This document shows positions 31,721 to 42,639 of a DNA stretch of 64,000 nt, piece by piece. Made by a program: the position numbers and the translations under genes. Positions within the stretch are counted from its first letter, which is position 1. Every line of letters begins with the position of its first letter. The stretch is from Tenebrio molitor. Taxonomy: Eukaryota; Arthropoda; Insecta; Coleoptera; Tenebrionidae. The stretch lies in assembly GCF_963966145.1 (NCBI RefSeq), contig NC_091047.1, positions 21,390,001 through 21,454,000 on the forward strand, given 5' to 3'. Under the pieces are notes generated by a model. The model was given only the letters and a program-made list of their open reading frames with translations, was not told the DNA's origin and searched no databases.

Positions 31721-32659
31721 TGTTTCAATATCTAAACTTTTTTCCTAGATTTTAGTTACTGTAGATCATCTTGCAACTTCATTTGTTTCCCAACTAAACA
31801 CTAAAGCCTAATCCCGAAACTCTCTTTAACCAAAACTACCCTTTTACGAATCTTCTGAGAATTATTAATTGTGGTCAAAATGTGACAGTAAAATTATGGG
31901 AATGAGAAGAGCAGTTCAAAATATTTTTTAATATTGTATTTTTAAACGATTAAAAATTTGGTAACTTGTTTGGGTTTTATTAGTGGTTTTTGTAAATTTT
32001 AATTAAAAAAATATCTGCAACCAGTAAAACATTTCAGTTAAAAAATTTTGATTAATAATGGGCGACATAACCTAACAAATTTTTGACATTGTAGTAATGC
32101 CATTATTTCATTAAAAAAATCCCCAAAACTATTGTCTTCCTTATTTCACTTGTGAAATTTGCATTTGATTTCTTTATCTTACAATCCACTCTCGCGAGGA
32201 ATGGAATGGCGGTACCTCTATACGTAGTGTGTTGATCTAGTACCTTAGAACAGGACATCACGTAGTCTGCGTAGAAAGACGTCGGCTCAGTCCATTGTTT
32301 CAGAAGGGAAGCACGTGTATTACAGTGGCGGCGTTAGAAAGTAAAATTTTTCCCGTTTTTACGCTTATTGTTGTCTGTCAGTTGTGCTTGTGTACTACTT
32401 GTGTTGTGTAAAATAAAAAAAAGCCCTGATGATAATTCAAATCAATTTTGCCCATTCATTTCGTAATGTTTATTATTTTAATCAAGTAGTAATAGTTTCA
32501 TACGCCACTGGTCACTTTAACGGCGCGCATCTTAAGCCCCGCCCTTGTCTTGTTCTGGTTTGAATCGCCCTCTACCAGTTATACCACAAATGTCTGTAAG
32601 CTGTCATTTACGTAGAAGATGGAAATAAAATTACATACCTTACCTACACAGAGATAAGA
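31721..32659. other. Region outside palindrome A, repeat fragments only
   Basis: Contains, in inverted orientation to right arm A, a copy of the segment GGCGGTACCTCTATACG...GTGTTGATCTAG (32208-32262) and its continuation TGTTCTGGTTTGAATCGCC (32548-32575), separated by about 285 bp that the arm lacks. Near 32590 there is also sequence shared with arm B (GTAAGCTGTCATTTACGTAG). No gene is supported. Confidence 0.5.
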
Positions 32660-32896
32660 AATTGGAATAAATGTATGACTGACTGATGAAACTGTGTAAA
32701 CTATAAGTACTAAAAGTGCTAAAACTATAAACATTTTAGTTTAGATTAAATTAGACCGGGACAGCGCGCACGCAGTCCCGACTACCAAAAATTGTGCGCC
32801 CGAGTTATCCGCATTAGGGATAATCGCAGGGGTCAGCCCGACCTCGGTGCAATGGAAGGGCCTCATCCTGGGGGAACCGCCTTGTTGATCACGGTA
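32660..32896 (+). repeat. Repeat X, copy 1, upstream piece
   Basis: Matches 48640-48860 almost base for base (for example GACCGGGACAGCGCGCACGC and GCGCCCGAGTTATCCGCATT). It is interrupted at a TA by the transposon at 32897-36743 and resumes at 36744. X is GC-rich and non-coding; its class is unknown. Confidence 0.8.
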
Positions 32897-33424
32897 GAGG
32901 TAATTTGAATAGAGAAGAACCTGCCACGTGACCTTTGCTGCGCGTTGAAGTGGAAGGGGTACCGAGCGCAGTGGCGTAGCAAAATGTTTTTTCCCAGCTA
33001 TTTGACGTTCGACAAAGTTTGATTTATGTGATAGGATTTATTATTTTTATAATTTATATCAATAGATAGGTACTAAAAATTATTGAATAAATTTTAAAAA
33101 TTTGCCTACGTCACTTTGACATTATTAGACACGCTAAGGTGCAAAGTTTGATTTTGTGTTGTCATATCTTTCGAAATCAAAACAAGTAGGTTCTTTTCGA
33201 ACTATTGTTAGTGTACCTGTTATGCAACAAGTGTCTTTATGCCGACTTCGCACTAAATAAACGCTAAATGTTTCTATTTTTGAATTGTGTCATTATTTTT
33301 GAGGAAAAGTAAAAGTAACAGTGTTTGCTCTAATCAACGTTTAAATATGGAGAAATTATTTATAAAAATATGAATGCAGTAAGTGCAACAAATTATAATA
33401 GTGATAATAATAGTTTATTGTTTA

Positions 33425-34050
33425 ACAGAGAATAATTCCAGAAGAATACAAAACAGAAGTCTTTACATGGGAGATACTTTAAAGAACTGGAACAACCAGA
33501 AGTTAATATTCAGGCCTCTCATGCATGGGTTTTATATTTGCAATACAAGATCGTGTTATAAATACAAGAAATTATAAAAAACACATATGCGGTTTACACA
33601 TCATTTCTTCTTGCACCGTTTTGGCTCAAAGCGAATATAAAAAACGTCACGATATATTCGCTAAAATTATACACATGAATTTGGCTGTTAAATTCAATTT
33701 ATTAAAGAATACACAACCACATTATAGTTATACACCAGAAAGTTGTTTGGAAAATGACAGTTACAAGTTATATTTTGATAGAACAATTTTAACTGACATT
33801 CATAAAGCATAACAGACCAGACATTATAATTTTAAATAAACAACAAAAGCAAGCATATCTTTTAGATATAGCTGTTCCAAATTCACACAATATAACACAG
33901 ACATATAACACAAAAATTAATAAATATTTAGAGCTCTCCGTTGCTATGAGAAATCTTTGGTGTTTAGAAAAAATTTCGATTTTACCACTTGTAATTTCAG
34001 TAGCGGGAATAGCACCGCAATCTCTTTTTAAAAATTCTGGATTTAGATAA
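33425..34050 (+). pseudogene. Non-LTR retrotransposon C-terminal endonuclease relic
   Basis: Three reading frames together give a recognisable C-terminal region: LHGRYFKELEQPEVN, then IQDRVINTRNYKKHI, AQSEYKKRHD and LYFDRTILTD. After a small shift come NRPDIIILNKQQKQ and AYLLDIAVPNSHNI, then SILPLVISVAGIAP. The R-P-D...14 residues...D arrangement is that of the restriction-like endonuclease found in R2-type and related non-LTR elements. The zinc finger normally before AQSEYKKRHD is deleted. At least two frameshifts are present. It is nested inside the Tc1/mariner element. Confidence 0.6.
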
Positions 34051-34284
34051 CACATTGGTAGTTGAAATTCAAAAAGGTATATTATTATACTCATGTCACA
34101 TCGTGAGGAAGTTCCTTAACATTGACACAGAACATAATACACAACAGGAGGCGACACGCCGGTAATTATGTTGATAAGCACTGCACTATTACTTGATAGT
34201 AATATCCGTAATAGTGTATGTACTCCGGCAAAATTGCCGTGCCGCCGGGTGGAGGTGGGATACGAACAAGAAACATAAATAATA

Positions 34285-36487
34285 TCAACCAGAGTCAGTG
34301 TCATCACTTTCACAATCAGATGCTTCAGAATCTTCACTGTCACTGAAATCTGAATCACCAGTATTCACTTGAAACATCATTTCCATTGTTTCGTCCATCA
34401 GGTGTTCCCTCTCAATATACTCTTTTTCAATTCTTTGAACATGATTGCAAATTCTGCTCCATTCTGCTGATGTGACAGAATCAAACCGTGTTCTAGCTAA
34501 TTGCTCCACATCATCCAATTTAAAAGATACATTATTAGCAGCTACCCAGTTTTTGACAAGTGCCCAAATTTTTTCTATTGCATTTAACTCAGGATGATAT
34601 GGGGGTAATCGCAGCAAAGTGTGCCCATGGTCTGATAAAAGTCTATCCAATCGATAAGATGGCTCTTTAGTTTTATAGCGTTTTATAATTTCATAAAGCT
34701 CTGGTTTGGTCATGTCTCCTTCAAAATGTATATTCTTTTTTCGTAGCCATTCAATCATTTCCTTCTTTAATGTTGCAGATGTTGGCTCTTTGTCTTCTGC
34801 AACTCTAACATTATGGTAGGATGCGTTATCGACCACTAACACAGAGTTATTCGGCAAATTAGGGATTAATTGAGTTTTTAACCACTTCTCATAGTTAGTA
34901 AAATTCATATCTTGATGATAATCGCCTGTTTTAGCCCCAGATTTAAATATTAACAGGGCGTTGGGTATAGATCCCTGGCTGCCTCCTGCATGAACGATAA
35001 TCAAACGCCGTCCTTTAGAAACAGGAGCCTTCAGACCTGCATTGGATCCATCAGACCATTCTTTTGGAGTTGTGTGCGAGGAATGGATGTATGTCTCATC
35101 TGTGTATATTATAGGCCGATTTTCTAAACGAAATTGTCTTATTTTTCGCAAGTATCGGCTGCGAGCAGCCCTGATTTCATTGCTTTCCATTAACACTTTC
35201 CGTTTAGTGGAAGTTTTTCTCCACCTGTACACAAACGTATTTAAATAATTATAAGGTCTATTCAAAAATTACATTTAATACTCACGTGAAGCCTATTTTT
35301 TTCAGAAGAACATGCAAGGAAGAATAACCTCCCTCAAATGGTACATTACATTCTTCTAATTTTTGAAAAATGCCTTTAATAGTTGGACGTTTCTTTTCCA
35401 CTAAATAATAATTATTAACTATTCTGCGGACCTCTTCTTCTTCTTGTGGTGGCAACGTACTTTTTCGACTACATCTTGGCCGTTTTTTGTGAGGAGTCGA
35501 AAATGACGTGCTCGTCCCGACCTGTAAATAACAAATATTAAGCTCAAGATAACTCAAAGAGAACTGCGCTACAAACATATGTATGTTTCATTTCAATTAA
35601 AGTTTTAGATTATTATTCCTAATACGTACACTTATTTAAAAAAATGTAACAAACTGACAGTAGTGTTCAGTTCATTTATAACCTAGAATAGATTTACTCT
35701 TTGGATTTACTACGACAAATCACAATATTGCCAACTAAAATTTCAGATTTTCATAGATAGTCCGAATTGGAAACAATCATAAATGATGAAATGCTGTATA
35801 AATTGTTTTTTTTTGTTCGACACTGTCAGAATTTGAGAAATTTCTCCTGTGTGAGTGGATTTTGATAAATGTCACAATCTGTCAAAACGAAACGTCAAGC
35901 TAATTTTAAAGATTTTAAGCGATTTCGAGCCTTTAAAGGGCTCGTCGAACAAAAAAACGTTGTATTCAACTCGTTCTTGTGTAAATTGAGCCTTTTTTTG
36001 GCACTCGCGTTTCACTCGAGTTTTAAACTGGCCCACTCATGCCAAAAAAAGCCCAAATTACACACGAACTCGTTAAATAAACTACTATTTCTACCATTTT
36101 AATGACATTTTTATTTGACGTGTGCTTTTGTGTCAACTGTTTTATTAAGAATTGGTAAAACACGGTAGTTGACACGTGATGAGTGTGCACTTGGCACGAA
36201 TAGTGATTAGAAACGTACCTTTACTTCATTTGATTGCTTCACAATCCTTTTATATGAAGACTCTGAGATTCCCGTCGCTGCAATGATCCTTTCTTTATAA
36301 TTCTTCAATGGTATTGTAGGACATCCAATCGTTGCTTCATTTTTCATGAACTCGATTAATCTGGATATAACCTAGAAGTAAAAATTTGAAATGATTAGAA
36401 ATTATTTTAGGTTAAGTTTAAAATACTCACTTCTCTAGTTTGACTGTGGATCACTTGTCCTTTTTTCCCAATGAGTTTTTTGTTCAT
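34285..36487 (-). CDS. Tc1/mariner-superfamily transposase, four exons, intact
   Basis: Exons are 36431-36487, 36219-36371, 35286-35521 and 34285-35224. All introns are GT-AG and in phase, giving 461 residues. Exons 1-2 encode a helix-turn-helix (YKERIIAATGISESSYKRIV). Exon 3 encodes a second helical DNA-binding region (IKGIFQKLEECNVPFEGGYS). Exon 4 encodes the DDE domain: first Asp in IIYTDETYIHSS, second in VLVVDNASYH, Glu in LNAIEKIWALV. About 84 residues separate the second Asp from the Glu, far more than the usual 34-41, recalling the described long-spaced (DD82E-type) lineage. The C-terminal tail is acidic (DSDFSDSEDSEASD). It would cut and paste the surrounding element at TA. No inactivating change is seen. 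Confidence 0.88.
35805..35905 (+). repeat. Repeat shared with 42012-42115, in transposase intron
   Basis: TTTTGTTCGACACTGT, GAATTTGAGAA and GTCAAAACGAAACGTCAAGC occur in the same order at 42012-42115. This suggests a dispersed element that inserted into the transposase intron. Confidence 0.6.
35965..36075. repeat. Imperfect hairpin in transposase intron
   Basis: CAACTCGTTCTTGTGTAAATT on the left pairs with AATTACACACGAACTCGTT on the right, and TTTTTTTGGCACTCG is opposite GAGT...GCCAAAAAAAG-like sequence. It is non-coding. Confidence 0.5.
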
Positions 36488-36743
36488 TTTCAAAAAGAGC
36501 TGTTTTATTACTATACAAGCGACAAAATCAAACGCGAAACACAAACAAAATAAACCAACACCAAGAAAACAGAACCTGTTAACTGAAATTAAATGGCCGC
36601 ACAGTTTCGAGTTTCGACTTTCGTTTCGCTGTTGCGCACATGACTCGCCACCTCCCCTTTGAGACCAGAAATGGACTAGCCCACACAAATTTCGTCTCCT
36701 GCGCATATCACGTGAGAGGTTCTTCTCTATTCAAATTACCTCT

Positions 36744-36880
36744 AACCCCTACGCCAGGTAAGTATGCTTTGCCGACGTCTGACAGGGGTAGTTATAGTGT
36801 AACGACAACTTCACACTCGTTACCACTAGAAGGCAGAGACATCTACTAACGTTTGGCCACATTACATTCTGTGGCCTAAA
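36744..36880 (+). repeat. Repeat X, copy 1, downstream piece
   Basis: Continues X after the transposon (ACCCCTACGCCAGGTAAGTA). It runs without interruption through TAGTGTAACGAC into AACTTCACACTCG, whereas in copy 2 a LINE sits at exactly that point. It ends near GGCCACATTACATTCTGTGG. Confidence 0.8.
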
Positions 36881-37880
36881 ACTAAAAGGGCTAATAACAT
36901 TTTTACCATTTATGCACGATTATATTATAATTTGACAATTATGCACACATTTTCTTGACATAAACGTCTCTTTATGGCCCACGGACCACTTTATGCCCGT
37001 GGGCCATAAAGATATGTCAAATAAAAGTCGCAAATATTTTTGGTGAAATTCCGAACCTTCCGTACCTTAAACTACCTAATCCCGAATGGGGATTACTCGA
37101 TACTGGACACTCGTTTCTGCCGCAATGCCGCTTTCTCAGCCTCGTTCATCATTTCGTTAATGAATTTATAATGGAAAATTGCAACTGGCAAAATGGCTAC
37201 GGTTGTTTTCACTGTTCCCAAGGTTACGCGCAAAACTAAAAAATTGACTGGAGCACTACGCGATGCGAACATCCGTGATATGAGCAGACAGTTCTTTATT
37301 AATTTTTTTAAATGTTAAGGTCTTAGGCCCTAATCGTGCATAAAATAGTGTATGTACTGCGGGCGTGAACTGGCTTTTATGGCCTTCAGCGTGTTTTTAG
37401 CAAAATCACACCTCAGACCATAAGAGGGCTTCTTACGCCCTTAATACATAAATAACTATTTTGCTCGGTGTAAATATGTTTTTACACTAATAATCAAATT
37501 TCAGTTCACAAGATCATTCATTCATCATCATTCATCATTCATACCCAGAAAAAAATTGCCCTATTAAACACTTTTCAAAGTAGTAAAGTTAGACATTTTA
37601 CAACAGTTACTTTGAAATTTGTGATGGCATAGATTATGTCACATAGAATCAATTTAACCCTACTATTAGCGTCGCGGGTTCGATTCCGACCCAGGGCGAA
37701 ATTAAAAAAAAAAAAAAGCTATATTCTGTCTCGTGATTCGGAAGTCACCTTAAGCCATTGGTCCCGGTCTATTGAGTTGGTCATCATGCCCCTCATAGAT
37801 TTGTAAACCAGTCCCACACTGTGTAACAATTTTTTTTTTTTTTTAATGATAATATGATATTTTAGACGGCAAGTGAAGTA
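36881..37880. other. Intergenic, hairpins and a tRNA-like fragment
   Basis: Contains a hairpin at about 36961-37016 (TTTATGGCCCACGG against CCGTGGGCCATAAA), an ATTCATC-type microsatellite near 37510-37550, and GCGGGTTCGATTCCGACCC (37673-37694), a box B-like motif followed by a poly-A run, perhaps a SINE tail. No gene is supported. Confidence 0.5.
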
Positions 37881-38207
37881 CAGGGTTATTCTAAATGATT
37901 GTAGTCGAAGTAGGCGTGAAAACTGAATGTAAAATTTATGGTTGCCGCTCCACATAAAAAAATCATCAAAATGATGTGTTAAATTGGGTGCAAAACAACT
38001 CACTATTTTTAAAATTGATTGTAGAATAACTCAATATTTCTGGATTCAATCGTTAATTTAACAAAAATAAATAAAATCCTCATCACCGCACTTTTCACCT
38101 AAAAAAGGACAGTGACAGCGACACAACTGACAGTTCACATGAAAGCGGCAAAAACGTAATAACATGGGCATGGCCTACTTCGACTACAATCATTTAGAAT
38201 AACCCTG
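37881..38207. mobile_element. MITE with TA target duplication (327 bp)
   Basis: The ends CAGGGTTATTCTAAATGATT and AATCATTTAGAATAACCCTG are exact reverse complements. The match continues through GTAGTCGAAGTAGGC, giving 35-bp inverted repeats flanked by TA. It is a non-autonomous Tc1/mariner-like element. Confidence 0.85.
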
Positions 38208-38214
38208 TATATCC

Positions 38215-38465
38215 TGTTCACGTTGGATTGAACATCAGTGGTGCAAATCGCACACATTTGGCATTAACTTTCATATGTGTTGTCATAGTAACAGGTCAGG
38301 TCATTTGCACCACTACTGTTCTTCCCAACGTGAATAGATATTACAGTTATTTACAAATGTCGAACAAATAAAATATTCAACAATACGTAACGTAACGGGT
38401 TTTACTGGCGACAGAAGGATATGACTGGAAAGCGGAAGGAGAGCCCTTTTACCCTTTTTATTTAA
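38215..38465 (+). repeat. Dispersed copy of the arm A MITE plus flank
   Basis: Matches 30526-30767 in the same orientation, including the MITE (to 38338) and the flank CGTAACGTAACGGGTTTTAC and GACAGAAGGATATGACTGG. The shared unit is therefore longer than the MITE alone. Confidence 0.75.
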
Positions 38466-39290
38466 ACCAATCATATTAATGCATATTAAAGAAATAACGT
38501 AGCAACGGACGAATATCAGCGAGTATTCTGCTCTAGTTCAATATCCGCGACTATTTCCTTCCAAAAATTTAAGCCAATCAAAAAGCTCGAATATTTGAAT
38601 TTTAGCCAATAGCGATCGAATTACAGCGATAATACTGCACTAGTGCAATTATCGATAATTTGCACTAGCGCCAAATTTTCGCGTAGTCCTAATTAAAAAT
38701 CATTTGGTATTAATTTTATATTTTAAAAAGAATTACGTTTATTTGTACTTACTTATCATGTAAATTTTTCTCAGGAAATAGTCTGCCAAAATATCCTCTC
38801 GTGCATGTCAATTTGTCGATAATTTGACATTCACTCGGGATATTACTAGTGAGTATACGGTGCTTTTTTTTTAATGCTGGCTATTTACATGATAAAAAGT
38901 TTACGGTCTGTTAATAAGCTTTTTAGCAGGAATTTTTAAGTAAAATTTGGCAGAATATTAGAGTAATATTTAATAAGTAAATCTCAGTTTGAAATTATTT
39001 GATAATACATACTAGGGCGCTGCTGAAGCTTAGGGCCTTTTCAGCGCTGAGAGGATCTTAGTTAAACTAAAGACTTAGCTTCATAAATAGAACAAACACT
39101 TAATATTATAATAGTATATTTTGTGTAATTGCTTTATAAAATGGTCACAATAAATAAATTGTTGAATGTGATGTGCAATTTGAGTTCAGCTATCGTATTA
39201 TTCCAGTAATATGAATAAAAACTAACTAGTACAAGAAATAGATATAGGTAATGTGCAAAGTTTGCAAAGGTTGTAAAATTGTAAGTATAG
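38466..39290. other. Intergenic, no gene seen
   Basis: Contains a palindrome CTAGTGCAATTATCG...ATAATTTGCACTAG at about 38639-38667. Otherwise plain AT-rich sequence. Confidence 0.4.
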
Positions 39291-39294
39291 GCCG

Positions 39295-39470
39295 CGCCAA
39301 ACCCAAATAACCACCACCTGTTGAATTAAGTTGGTGAAAACAAAATTACACTAAGTGTATAATGGCAATTTTGACATTACTAAAATGCTAGACCAATCAA
39401 ATCTAAGTACACAACGTTGCCGGTTGATTTTCTGGGTAGAATGCAGTGTTGGTGGTTATTTGGCTTTGGC
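39295..39470. mobile_element. MITE with AACCACCA ends
   Basis: GCCAAACCCAAATAACCACC on the left matches the reverse complement of GGTGGTTATTTGGCTTTGGC on the right with one or two differences. About 176 bp, non-coding. Confidence 0.65.
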
Positions 39471-39513
39471 AAAGACTATTATGTGGTTCGATCAGATCTG
39501 TCAAGTTATTAAT

Positions 39514-39690
39514 AAGGCCCGGTTGTATAAAGCGATGTCAAGTCGTTGTTAAAGTTAACATAATGTCAAGCGATCTGATTGGAGGATATTTAACATTTTG
39601 TTTGAATCAGCCAATTAAATGGGCGGATTTCCGACTTGACGCGTTGTTAGCTGACACCATGTTAACTAAGCTTTATACAACCGGGGCTTT
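39514..39690. mobile_element. MITE with GGTTGTATAAAGC ends
   Basis: AAGGCCCGGTTGTATAAAGC on the left and GCTTTATACAACCGGGGCTT on the right are reverse complements with one difference. Internal GTTAAC sites and GCGATGTCAAG/CTTGACGCG add further pairing. About 177 bp. Confidence 0.7.
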
Positions 39691-39848
39691 AGTGTAATAA
39701 AATCTTACGAACACCAGATTAAAAAATATTATTCATGTTGAATAAGACAATGACTGAGCAACGTGTAGGTACCAAAGATTTAAAATGTTCTTACAAATAG
39801 ATTTATTTGTTCAGTTGTGTTATTAAGTAATGTTGCTAATTCGTGAGG

Positions 39849-41361
39849 CTAGTTACTCTGTCTTAAATTGTGCAACACTAAGGCGTAACTAGTGGCTGTT
39901 TTCAGAAGCTGCAGGATTATTAAAGTTATTAATTGTAAATTTCGTACTTGATTACTTACAGAACCTGCTAACTTACAATCCATAGTGACTGAGACGAACT
40001 GCATCTTAAACGGTTTCAAACAATTTTCCAGGAAAATTAGTAAAATTTGTTTGTTTCTGAAATCCCAATTGTACCAAGAGCACTTCATTAAAGTATCGAA
40101 AACGCAACTTGTCTAAAATTTAAAAATTATCACGTCATATTCAAAATAAATAATGTATCTAAATGGGGCAACTAAAGCTACGTACTTCATCAACAAGCAT
40201 TTGACCAGCTTCACAGCAAATAACAACAACTAAGATATTGATGGTTGCAACTGCACCTAAACGAATTTTCATAATGGTACTTGAATCTTCTAGAACCTAG
40301 AAACATGGCCCGTTTAAAGGAAGCTTATTTAATTTTTGAATTAGAACTTACAAGTTCTAACAAGAATAAGACCCCGATTGAAATCAATACTCCCAACAGT
40401 ACAAATATCGGTACCAGAGATGTTGCAGTTTGCAGAAATTTTTTTATTGTTCTGAAAAAATAAAAAAAAATATTTTTTTTCAATAAACTATCGAATTTTA
40501 CCTTCCCAAAATAACATGATGTTTGATACAAAAGCACAAGTTTCTAAAGATCTTATTGTGATAAACAATCTTTTCGCCGTTGGTCATTTTCTCGAAACGC
40601 AGATCATCGTCATTCATTTTTAAAATGTGCTGATTAATCAATGAGACTTGCACATATACTTGGACTATTCCGTAGCTCATAAGACCAGGAAATCGAATAC
40701 ATGTATATGCGATAAATGGAATGCCAGAGTAAAGTAAGAAGTTAATAACAATTTTTGAGCGTCTATCGAAATACTCCTCAACAATTAAATCATTAATAAA
40801 CCATTCAATGTTACTACCAAAAATTGGTAACAATACTATGCCACACATCATCGTAATTGCGAAAACAAAATACATGTAAATATTGATCCGGGTAGCTTTC
40901 TTCACGATAAAACGCTCTGTTTCTAATCCCGCACTATTTATCGGCAAAAATGAAGTATACATTTCTTTTGATAGTTCCAACATGGCATCTTCGAAAATAA
41001 CGACGACGAGCATGGCTGTGATGGACTAATTTCATAACTAATTTCATTTTTGATAAGTATTCGATTACTTACGTATGTAAATAGAACCACACCAGTAGTG
41101 TATCGCATTATCAAATCTACTGTGAAATTTTTGATAATGTAGACAACGATCACCAAATAAAGAAACGAGTACAAAATTAAACAAAAAATGTTGTAGCATT
41201 TGACAATTTTGTGAAAGGCCCAAACCACGAATAATTTTCTTAAACCCAGAAACGGGTCGTCGGATTCTGAAATTAATAACTTTGGTTAGAAGAACAGGAC
41301 CTAATCTCTACATAAAATTACCGTTAAGAAAAGTTTCGTGTTTGCGGTTTGAATTGTTCAT
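39849..41361 (-). CDS. Insect odorant receptor (7tm_6), seven exons, intact
   Basis: Exons are 41322-41361, 41073-41266, 40502-41025, 40352-40451, 40186-40296, 39960-40112 and 39849-39908. Every intron is GT-AG (46-73 bp) and in phase, giving 393 residues, the normal length for this family. Several hydrophobic helices are visible (for example IFCLILYSFLYLVIVVYII and SLVPIFVLLGVLISIGVLFL). The C-terminal exons carry the family signature: CSWYNWDFRNKQILLIF, then a final exon ALVLHNLRQ in place of the usual SYF.VL ending. Such receptors form odour-gated cation channels with Orco in antennal neurons. The ligand cannot be told. It lies outside both palindromes. No Orco-specific features are seen. 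Confidence 0.9.
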
Positions 41362-42416
41362 CTCGTTCGTAGAAACTGCAAGACAAATTCTTTGTCTCTG
41401 GCTTAATATATAATTTCTCTAATGATCTTCTAGTTAATGAAAGTTTTTACATTTTTTATCCATTAAGAAAATGAAATAAGAGAGTAGGAATCTAATTAGT
41501 GTTTTCTTAAATGTAAGATTCATGAAAAATAAATGTTATCAAGAAAAAAATATTAAACTTTTTTATAGGTACCAAAGTAACAGGCATCAAGCGGGCAGTA
41601 AAGTAAGGTCCTAAGATTTTCAAAATAAAATTTGTGTTGATACAGGCTATTAGCAATAAATTTTTATTAATTAATTTTATTAATGGATTGTTTCACTAAT
41701 GGTCCTGTGTCAATATCATCAGTGCGACCTTGATGAATGCAGTATGAATGATATTGGGTGATTCAAAATGATTTTATAAGGGCATTGGCGCACTCGTCCT
41801 ATACAAAACTCCCCTACGGGTCGTTTTCTACACTTGGGACTCGTGCGCCAAATCAACCCTTATAAAAGTTGTTCTTTAATATACTATTATTGCGCAGAAC
41901 TGTCAGAATAAAATAAACAATTTGTTGGAAATATAACAATTTTAAAAATCGCAAATAAAACAATTACTAAAAGTAAAACGGTATCGTAGGATGTTGTAAG
42001 ACATACGTGTCCTTTTTTGTTCGACACTGTTAGAATTTGAGAATTTTCTCCTGTGTGAACGGATTTTGAAAATAAATGTCACAACTTGTCAAAACGAAAC
42101 GTCAAGCGAAAAAATTTAGAAAACAATCACTGTATAACTTATTGAATGATAAAGTTTCAAATATCAAACTTACGTACCCAACTAGATACTCCTATTATTT
42201 ATAAAATTTTAATATTCTCAATCAAATGTTTCAATGAGAAATGAAATAATCAAATTGCAACATTCTCTACTGCCGTAAGTTTGGTGTTCTCTAATTTTTG
42301 ACGGATTGTAATCTACCTGAGGGGATGGTCCACTGCCTCGGCATCAGTCGTAGAGCAATTTGTGTATTGGTGGTTCCTTATCGAAAAAAATAGGGCGCCA
42401 GGGATTTGGTTGAAAA
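41362..42416. other. Upstream of odorant receptor; hairpin and dispersed repeat
   Basis: Includes a hairpin at about 41773-41868 (TTATAAGGGCATTGGCGCAC against GTGCGCC...CCCTTATAA) and the repeat 42012-42115 shared with the transposase intron. The receptor promoter should lie just above 41361; no clear TATA or Inr can be defended. Confidence 0.45.
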
Positions 42417-42639
42417 AAAAGTTTAAAAATTTAACTCTGTGTCCAAATCCGAAAACCTCAGAAGAAAAATTCCGGCAATTCAACGATACAAGATTGTTGG
42501 AATAAACGTATATTGATGAAAAATTAAAAAATGAACATAAAAAGAGTATTTGGTTTGATAAATGAAATTGTAAAAATAAAATATGATTAATTCTAGTAAG
42601 CCGCTACCATTTAAAAGTAAAAATAAATTTCGATTCGGT

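Larger units (their letters stand above)
32897..36743 (-). mobile_element. Tc1/mariner-superfamily transposon, apparently complete
   Basis: A 3847-bp element with terminal inverted repeats beginning GAGGTAATTTGAATAGAGAA (26 bp perfect, then imperfect to about 45 bp). It is flanked by TA on both sides. The uninterrupted target, GATCACGGTAACCCCTACG, exists at 48851-48869, which proves the boundaries. It contains one intact four-exon transposase gene plus a nested non-LTR retrotransposon relic. The near-perfect ends suggest a recent insertion. Confidence 0.9.

Noticed and set aside
39295..39690. Small ORFs at 39355 and 39446
   Set aside because: They overlap two MITEs and owe their length to the inverted-repeat sequence.
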